NCBI GenBank assembly: GCA_037903475.1
Contig: JBAJFG010000004.1
Coordinates: 1,240,001 to 1,304,000 of the forward strand
Source of the DNA: Ancylostoma caninum
Lineage: Eukaryota > Nematoda > Chromadorea > Rhabditida > Ancylostomatidae
Length of the DNA: 64,000 nt
Reading direction: 5' to 3'
A model generated the notes under the pieces. It searched no databases, had not been told where the DNA came from, and was given only the letters and a program-made list of their open reading frames with translations. This document shows, piece after piece, positions 57,077 to 64,000 of the stretch (position 1 is the first letter of the stretch; the number at the start of each line of letters is the position of its first letter). Position numbers and translations under genes: made by a program.

Positions 57077-57992
57077 CAGGATGGTCCAAAATTACCGAGA
57101 CAAAGGCGCGATGCGCGTTTTTCGACTTATCTCGACTTTTGGCATTTTGCATCCAATCTTTTGTTGTTCATTTATTCAGTTGTACAGGTTCTTCCAAAAC
57201 AGTACCTAACACCATGATTTTTAGGAACAGCTAGACCGTCAGTCAAGCTTAGTTTTATCAACCAACTATATTTTTTGTGTCGGCTTGGCGCGCATGTTGT
57301 GCTAATGTGTAAAATTTTACAAGAGGCACACTAAGCAGTACATCGAAAAGTACAAGGTGTGGGAAACAGAAAAACATTAAGTCGTTGTGAATGGCCACCT
57401 ACCTTTATTATGAGATCCAAGATTTCGTGCGGATACGCCGAAATTCAACGTGGGCTGGGAGTGCTTTTCAATTCCAATCACCATCATTAAATGTATTATG
57501 AGGGAAATACTTTTCAGAACTTTGGAATTGGAAGTTGATGAGCCTAACAAGTTCTTTTCCCTTCCCTAAACAGTGGAAAAAGAACCAGAAACAGCCCTAA
57601 AATACGTTTTTGCTCTGTTTTAGCGTTGAAACTCATGTCCGCTTCCTCATAAATCTTATTTTCAGTACTCATTCGAGTAGATTTCTGGGTATGATATTCG
57701 TTCGAGGACAGAAATTGACTTTACTCTCATAAAAATTGTTCAATCCCTGGAGCAAACGCTTTTAGGAAGGTCAGATTATCTAGGAAGACTGCACTTCCGC
57801 GCCACAGCAGGCGACTAGTTCGAATTCTTCATATGTTTTCTCGCCGGTGGTAGGAGAGAAATCGTGAGATGTAATGGTAGATTTTGTTCAGTGTAGAGTG
57901 AGAAATATCGTATTGCAAACAAATTTGCCAACTCGTCTTCCAACGTTAGATATGAACCTTTTAATGTGTCTTCGTAATTTTGGACCACCCTG
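57077..57992 (+). mobile_element. Complete TA-flanked TIR element, 916 bp
   Basis: Begins CAGGATGGTCCAAAATTAC and ends GTAATTTTGGACCACCCTG; the TIRs match at 18 of 19 positions. TA flanks at 57075-57076 and 57993-57994. It is the reference copy for the halves at 17470-17926 and 18200-18563. No transposase frame is recognisable, so it is probably a deletion derivative mobilised by a Tc1/mariner-type enzyme encoded elsewhere. Confidence 0.85.
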
Positions 57993-58871
57993 TACATGGG
58001 CCGAAAATCCGAAAATAGCTGTGAAGAAAGGGGGAGTGAACTGGCAAGTAAATTTAAACTCGTTAGCAATTTCATTATAATTCCAAGCTCGCAGCTCAAT
58101 AAACCACTCAGAATCAGTTTTTGCTAGCATCGTTTATAAGAACAACTGCTTGAAAACATTTGGATAGGGACGGATAATCGCTGCTTTTCCACCCAGGCTT
58201 AATATGTATATGCCATACAGGCCCAGGTGTTACAGGGTCTACAAAAGGTATTACGCATCAAAGACATCAAAACTGTGCCACTTGTTCACAACAACTAAAA
58301 AGTTGTCATAACAGCGAAAAAATCCGCGTCATAAAAATTGTCCCATACAGTGAATACCTGAACGCGCCCTTTTGGATGAATTTTCAGTTCAACATTATCC
58401 AGCATTGCCAGAGATTAAAAAAGACCACATCTCCAAAAATATCGTGTGCGTGAGATCTACTACAAAGGACTTATGTGCATGCTCTACATGTTTAAAAAGT
58501 TTCCAGCGTTGTACGATATAATCTGATGCTTTCAAGAATTTTTTTCATAGGTATTAAAAAAATTTCAGGTGAATTACTGGGATTCTTAATCTTATTTCAA
58601 ATCCTCGAAGACCAGCTATCGATTTCCCCGTTGAAAAATGAGAGCTTGAATTACATGATTCGCAGCACCCTGCTAAAACGAGTAGGAAGATTCGTTAACT
58701 ATTGATTTCCTTCTAATATCGCTGTTCCTTTCACCAGCTCGGGAGATGACACATTGTTTAACTAATAGAAAGGGACAATTTCGGAGATGTTGCGTTGCAG
58801 CGTTCCTCTGGATGTAATCCCGGCCCGCGCGATGATTCAATTATCCTTACCGTCTCCCATCACATTACTAG

Positions 58872-58879
58872 TATATATA
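58872..58879 (+). promoter_or_regulatory. TATA-like motif upstream of the second MLT-10-family gene
   Basis: TATATATA lies about 120 bases before the ATG at 58999. The equivalent position of the first copy lacks it. Suggestive only. Confidence 0.3.
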
Positions 58880-58886
58880 GATGTAG

Positions 58887-58998
58887 GTAATACCAATTAG
58901 ACTGCGACCCCATTTCGCGTCTCTCTGTTTTCACTCCTACTTCACATCATTCGATTAGCCCTCATTCCTGACTTTCGCTGTCGTTCTGACTAGTGACC
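58887..58998 (+). promoter_or_regulatory. Conserved 5' flank of the second MLT-10-family gene
   Basis: Counterpart of 42706-42822; see shared words there. Upstream of these segments the two loci stop matching, which sets the approximate left edge of the duplication. Confidence 0.55.
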
Positions 58999-60057
58999 AT
59001 GAGGATCCTACCACTACTCCTCGCAGGTAACTTACTTAAGTCATCTTAGTCTTTAGTTTGTTGATTCTTCTATTTGTAGTGATCGCGTTCTCAAGCAGCT
59101 CTGATCCATTGGATGCTAGCAGGCAGATGAAGTTCCCCTGGATGGAGAACCTCGTCCGGCTGCCATTCACGGAAGATGGCAATTCAACGGATGTGCACCC
59201 CGAGCTGGCAAAGTACCCAGCTGCTCTGCGGCCCTTTATTAATGCAACAGCAATCACCGGAAAAAGTAGAACGAACAGTGCCGAGGTGTGGTTTTTTGCG
59301 CTCATTTACAACCAACGGAGACAGAGCAGTAATCAGAAGCCCTGTAATTCCGGAAGCGAACACTCCAAACCCACTCGGACACACGGATTTTTTTAGATTC
59401 ACTGTCCTTTTCTTCTAGGATGAAGTCATAACTGACGAAGACGTAGCGGACATAAACGAAGACGATGAAAGCCATAAGGTGAACACAGCTCATTACGACG
59501 GGAAAAAGACCACGGTGACCATCTCCACGGAAGCCGGCACCGACCTTTACCAGCACTGGCTGGATCAGGCCGTGTCTGGCCTCATGGCCGCTGTCGCAAC
59601 TAATAAGTGAGATCGTCCAGAGTTCCTGCTCGACTTCCTGTGTGAACTAATCCTTTTCAGGCTCAAAAGTGTTCCTGAATATTTGAAGGCGGCTCATCAT
59701 ACCTGTGCGAAGGATGCGAAGACAGTGCAGGCTCACGCAAAATGCGTCGTTGTCCTTCTTGATGCTGAACTTAAATACCAGAGATGGAGTGCTAAGTTTG
59801 GCAAGGCAAAAATAATAGGTGAGAGTAAAATTGTAGTTCTCGGATGAATCAAGATCTATTTTTCGCTACATTCAGGTGGAGTGCAACATAGGTTTGGAAC
59901 GAGATCCAGAAATTCTAAGCGATGGATCAAGAAGGTGGTGAAGAGACGCAGACGGCCAGTAGTTCCGGAAGGGTTCAGACAGTACCGGAAAAAGTCGCCT
60001 TCCCGTCATTTTCCAGTGAAAGAGTATGGGATGAACGAGATGTATCCATTAGATAAG
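58999..60057 (+). CDS. Second MLT-10-family gene, first five exons only
   Basis: Exons 58999-59026, 59080-59285, 59419-59606, 59661-59818 and 59876-60057 have the same lengths and phases as the first five exons of the 42823 gene, except one extra codon in exon 5. The reading frame is intact: signal peptide MRILPLLLAVIAFSSSSDP, acidic DEVITDEDVADINEDDES, LDQAVSGLMAAVATNK, and a basic end. Protein identity is clearly high (most differences are single substitutions). No counterpart of exon 6 or of the proline-rich last exon was found in 60058-64000. In the first copy exon 6 lies 823 bases after exon 5, so the gene either has a much longer intron and continues outside the window, or is a truncated duplicate. 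Confidence 0.85.
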
Positions 60058-60269
60058 GTTAGAAATTACTACTTACGTACTTTAACTACAAAACAGTAGT
60101 AAGTTAGTTCTGAAAATTTGAACTCTTTCATTTCATAGCGAAGAAAAGGATTTCTTTCTAATCTGCATCAAAGTACATGCATAGCTTTGTGCATGTACTT
60201 TAAAAACCCGTATTTTTCGTGAGAGTTCCTCATCCTCTCCCTAAGAGGATAGAAACTGCGCTCTGTGTG

Positions 60270-60545
60270 TGACAAGCAACGAAGTACATACATGATGAGG
60301 AAACCCTGCGGTCCCCCCACTGCCTCCGCAGCTAATGCAAGATTGCAGTTTCCGGGTCGTAAACCCCTTTGTTAGTCAGAACCGGAGTGCAGTTTCTACT
60401 CTTTTAGGAACTGGATGAGGAACTCTCACGAGGAGTACGGAATTCCTCAGAAGGTGCGCTTCCTGGAGTGGATTGATCGAAAGCTACTTGGCCCCGCCCA
60501 CAGGCTTCTTAGAAATTGGGGCTTGGAAATGGGGTTTTTGGGCGG
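60270..60545 (+). repeat. Dispersed repeat related to 14690-14930
   Basis: ATGAGGAACTC..GAGTACGGAATTCCTC..GTGCGCTnCTGGA..CCCGCCC recurs in the same order at 14816-14910. The shared DNA gives partly similar short ORFs at both places; I treat it as a non-coding repeat family. Confidence 0.35.
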
Positions 60546-60683
60546 TTTTGCATGGAATCACGTATACCATTGTGATCATCAGCTCCTGGAGATTCTTTTC
60601 ACATAGAAACCCCAGCAACGAAGTTTATGTGTGACGGTGCCTTTAACAACAGATGTGTGTGGACGCTTCTCAACAATACAATA

Positions 60684-61198
60684 CCGCCCGTAACTATTGC
60701 AAAAAAACGGGTGGTGATGGATTAATCGTTACCAAACCGTCGCAGTACTGTAACTCCTTTCAAAGTGAAGCTTTTCTAAATCTGAGCTCACTTTCGGATT
60801 CCTCATCGAAATTATTTGAATGATGACTTCAAAACATTTACTTTTCGAAAATTTGATTTTCCAAAATTCCAGCAATCAGATCAAAATCTGAAAAAAATGG
60901 TAAAAATCGAGGATTGAGCGAAATCCAATGGTGGCGTCCAGAAGCCTCATTCCTCGAATATTTTCTCGGTTTTTAACGTTTTTTCAGATCTTGACCTGAT
61001 TGCTGGAGTTTTGAAAAATTTTCAAAATTTTGAAAAAACTAATGTTTTGAAGTCAAAGTTCAAGTAATTTCGATGAGGAATCCGAAAGTGTGCTCAAACT
61101 TAGAAAAGCTTAATTTCGAAAGGAGTTACAGTACTGCGAAGGTTTGTTAACGATTAATCCGTCGCCACCCGTTTTTTTTTCGCAAATGTTATGGGCGG
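60684..61198. mobile_element. Large palindromic (foldback) element, ~515 bp
   Basis: Arms of ~228 and ~235 bases (60684-60911 and 60964-61198) are reverse complements at roughly 85 percent, separated by ~52 bases. Clear pairing blocks are GGATTAATCGTTA, CAGTACTGTAACTCCTTTC, CTTTCGGATTCCTCATCGAA and CCAGCAATCAG. No coding capacity. Lies downstream of the partial MLT-10-family paralogue. Confidence 0.85.
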
Positions 61199-61204
61199 TA
61201 CTAT

Positions 61205-63240
61205 AGCATCTCCGTGGACTCTTCATATTTGGTTGCTGAAAAGTTGTTGCTTTTCCTAGCAGTACCTGGGTTTTTTTTTCGTTCATGAAAATGGATAAAG
61301 TGAGTGTTGTCCATGAACTAGACTGAAATAGCTTGGGTACGGAAGAAATCCACGTATAAGTAGATTGAGATCGGACCACGACGATCTTGTGAGGAATTTA
61401 CATATATCACTGTCATGTAACTCTGGCTACAAACAAGACGAACCAATGCCTTACCCCAGGTACGCGTCGGTTGATCCGGTTCGGATTTTCGCACCTGTTC
61501 CTCTCTTATATTTATCACCTGAGGATGTCGCTTAGAGGGGCGAGAAATGGGTTTAGAGATTCGATTGGATCAGCAGCGGCACAGCTAAAACTGATCGGTT
61601 GCGGCGTTGCTAGCCTAGGTTTGTGGACGGGTTGTCCGTAAATTACTTTTACATCGTCTCATGCAGTTATGAGCTGAGACCGAAGGTGTATGTAGGCAGA
61701 ATGATTGAAATGCCTCATGTACCTACTTAAAATAAAAGGATTGGCAGTACTCCAAGCGTTGCTAGAGCATTCACTATTGATGGAAACATTGCTATTGAAA
61801 ATTTGAAGAGAAAGGACAGTAGAGCTTCGAGGTGCACCTTTGGAACTCTATATGACTTTCATTTGATGTTGATGAAGCGCTGATTTTTTACTTCTGAGAA
61901 AGCGCGTCCCAGTACGAATTAAGTCTCCAGAACTTTAAATGATCACTTGAGATAATCAGCCCTTCAACTTCAACTACTCCCTGCCTATCCTTACTTTTTA
62001 GCCAGTGCTATTTTTACCGACCATGGCATCTTATAATTAGGAGCTCGGAGAGCGAAAACTACGGAAGCCTCTTACCGCAGTCGTATGCTCAGAATAACGG
62101 CTACCCCCAACCTATTTAAGCATACTGGATGTAGCACAACTCGTCCACAAATCCGCGTCTGCGACATAATTATTGGTCACTGATAGCTCTGGCGCTGTTG
62201 ATCCGATTGGATTTTTTGTCTTCCTTCTCACACCTGTAATTGAATGTCCTCAAGTGGTAATTAGCAGAGGGAGGAAAGAGTGCGAAAATTCAATCGAATC
62301 AACCGCTTGTTCCCCCTTTACCCCAGGTAGGACTATTCCCAGAGTTGTTTTTGTAGTCTTATTGTTTGGGAATTGCAGGCTGAATCAGTATACATATGTG
62401 TTTGGTGGCATCGAAAGTCTGCTCCTTTTCTCCTCTTTCCCTATATTGCAGCATTCTAAGGCGAATTTACTATTTTGAATGTAGCACTGCTAAATAAAAT
62501 CTACTTCGACAAAAGGCAAACCCCTACAACAGAGAAATAGGCCAGAGGATGAGGTACAATGCCCAACAATCCCCATTTCACCTTCCCCACACCTCCCAAC
62601 TACAATGTATGCTGGTAAATGGGTTTTGTAACTGTGGTGGACGTGAGCAAATATATTCTTGATGTTAAAATCTCTGCGTATATAAGCTGTTCACATGCTG
62701 TCTTTCTGCAAAATTTCACTAGATTATAGGAGAGAGAGCTTTTCACAACCTCTGTGGTATGCTAAAATGCCCAATCACCTGAACTGCTGGACGTCATATT
62801 CGTGATCATCTTCAGATGTACTCCAGAAGTACGCTGCGCGGCCACGCCGCTCCTGCCGGAATCGGCGCTATAGTGACCAGTAGGGGATTCTTGACAGTTT
62901 TTCGTCATATTTAATGTTAATTTTTGAGAAAACTAACCAAATACCAATAATACCCTATGGTTTGTTGTCGCGGAGAGGGTTCTAGCGCAATCGCGCCGCA
63001 AGCTTCCTTATTTCGTGAAAAACGCACTCTCATCGACGCCTACTGCTTTATAGTGGATTCGTCTTCACAGTGCATGCGATGACGCTCTCCTGGCAATGGA
63101 GCACGCAGCACGTAGATGATGCACTGTCAAAGCGAATCCACTATACATACAATTTTCCAGTCTGTATTAAAGTTTATAGTAGCGCGCAAAATGTATGCGG
63201 GCTAAATGGAAGTGTATAAAACAATTGAGAAAAGTAGTGA
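61205..63240. other. No gene resolved
   Basis: AT-rich DNA. A fragment related to the TIR element at 47277-47471 lies at about 62835-63045 (GCGCGGCCACGCCGCTC..GAATCGGCGC and GAAAAACGCACTCTCATCGA). Nothing else was recognised. Confidence 0.4.
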
Positions 63241-63246
63241 TGAAAC

Positions 63247-63600
63247 TGATCTGCGGGCTGCCGTTGATTTTGTACACCGTCGGTCAAGTCAGTGGGATTT
63301 ACCTATAGCACTAGAAAAAAATTATTGTTTCTGATATCGCTGAACATAATTCCGACGCCCCCTACAGTATTGGCTCTGTTCAATTGAGAATGTCTTCGAT
63401 GTAAAAGATTTGGGCTTTTCATAGATCACAAGTTGGGTTCTGAAGAGCAGAAGGAACATATAAGAAGGAACATTGTTGCTGAAGCAATACACAGAACGTA
63501 TAAGCTTATCAAGGCCATGAAAACGAAAGACTCATCTAATCTGATTAAAGCGTACAAGGCATACATTTGTCCGCCCAATTACGGAACGCAATGAAACGGT
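63247..63600 (+). pseudogene. LINE reverse-transcriptase remnant (CR1/Jockey-like thumb region)
   Basis: A broken + strand frame reads VDFVHRRSSQWDLPIAL, then after stops VKDLGF, a frameshift, and IDHKLGSEEQKEHIRRNIVA, RTYKLIKAMKTKDSSNLIKA and YKAYICP. This order (DLG-hLSF-like, the RxYKLIKAhxTK segment, then YKxYhxP) is typical of the end of non-LTR reverse transcriptases. Stops and at least one frameshift show that it is dead. Confidence 0.65.
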
Positions 63601-64000
63601 ATGTTCCCCTCACAGATGAAAAGATGTAAACCTTAAAAAATGTCCGGAATAGCCTCACATGTAATTCGGCAAAGCGCTGCAGCCTGCAGCAGCCTTACCA
63701 TCGAATTCCGAATGCCAGAAAAAGGTGCAAAGTATACGGGCTACGAAGTTATAAGGGTGCACCATAAGTCCTTGCACACCATATTTAGTACCACCACAAC
63801 ACCGGACTTCAACTTAATGGCATGAGCTCTATGGCCACACTAAGACAACTCAATAGCAACTTAACCAACCTCTAAAATCGGGAATTTGCTAACATCTGCT
63901 TTTGTAACAGCTTAAAGTCGAGTGGGAGGCGCACCCATCGCGGCGCGGAGGTATTTTCTGTATGAATCCTCTCAAAGCATTTCCTCAGCTCTATGGTACG
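63601..64000. other. No gene resolved at the window end
   Basis: A short + strand frame at 63640-63825 has no supporting context. Exons of the second MLT-10-family gene may lie beyond 64000. Confidence 0.3.

Noticed and set aside
1..64000. CRISPR arrays, operons, bacterial promoters or Shine-Dalgarno sites
   Set aside because: The window is eukaryotic: spliced genes, LTR and Tc1/mariner elements. No spaced direct-repeat arrays of CRISPR type were seen.

Overview
The window looks like nuclear DNA of a nematode, most probably a clade V (strongylid-type) worm. The evidence is an intron-rich genome with short GT-AG introns ending in TTTCAG, a complete ribosome-biogenesis gene (WDR3/UTP12), a cuticle/molting gene of the nematode MLT-10 (DUF644) family, degenerate TTAGGC telomere-type repeats, and many TA-flanked Tc1/mariner-type elements. 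No species call is made.

Layout. 1-10.6 kb: several protein-like exons on the + strand, including a convincing lysine/arginine-rich terminal exon (10074-10348) with AATAAA downstream; I could not identify the gene or join all exons. 10.6-14 kb: no gene resolved; one TTCGAA-rich block, an SL1-like 21-mer and a TATA-containing GC island. 14.7-16.65 kb: a broken Penelope-like retroelement (- strand) with a YVDD reverse transcriptase and GIY-YIG endonuclease. 17.5-18.6 kb: two pieces of a TA-flanked inverted-repeat element whose full copy is at 57077-57992. 19.8-33.3 kb: wdr-3/utp12 on the - strand, 26 exons reconstructed with continuous phase (930 aa). Its introns hold an almost perfect 82-bp hairpin, a second inverted repeat, interstitial telomere-like repeats and TTCGAA blocks. 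34104-39379: a complete Ty3/gypsy-type LTR retrotransposon with identical-length 348-bp LTRs, a 5-bp target duplication and one in-frame stop in reverse transcriptase. 39.4-42.8 kb: intergenic, repeat-rich.

42823-55121: an MLT-10-family gene (+), 13 exons, 833 aa, with a 7.3-kb ninth intron packed with mobile and satellite DNA: a GC-rich TIR element, a 249-bp foldback, an 894-bp TA-flanked element, a 296-bp tandem duplication, and a 2-kb mariner-type TIR pair enclosing a 59-bp minisatellite. 58999-60057: the first five exons, plus promoter-proximal flank, of a second MLT-10-family gene; exons 6-13 were not found before the window ends. 60.6-64 kb: a ~515-bp palindromic element and a LINE reverse-transcriptase remnant.

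The genes do not form a pathway: WDR3 acts in the nucleolus in 18S rRNA maturation and MLT-10 proteins act in cuticle molting. The dominant theme is host introns serving as landing sites for foldback, TIR and LTR elements. I found no clear evidence of a novel multi-gene system. The best candidates for new biology are the intronic 82-bp hairpin, the minisatellite inside mariner-type ends, and the unidentified + strand gene at 1.7-10.3 kb.
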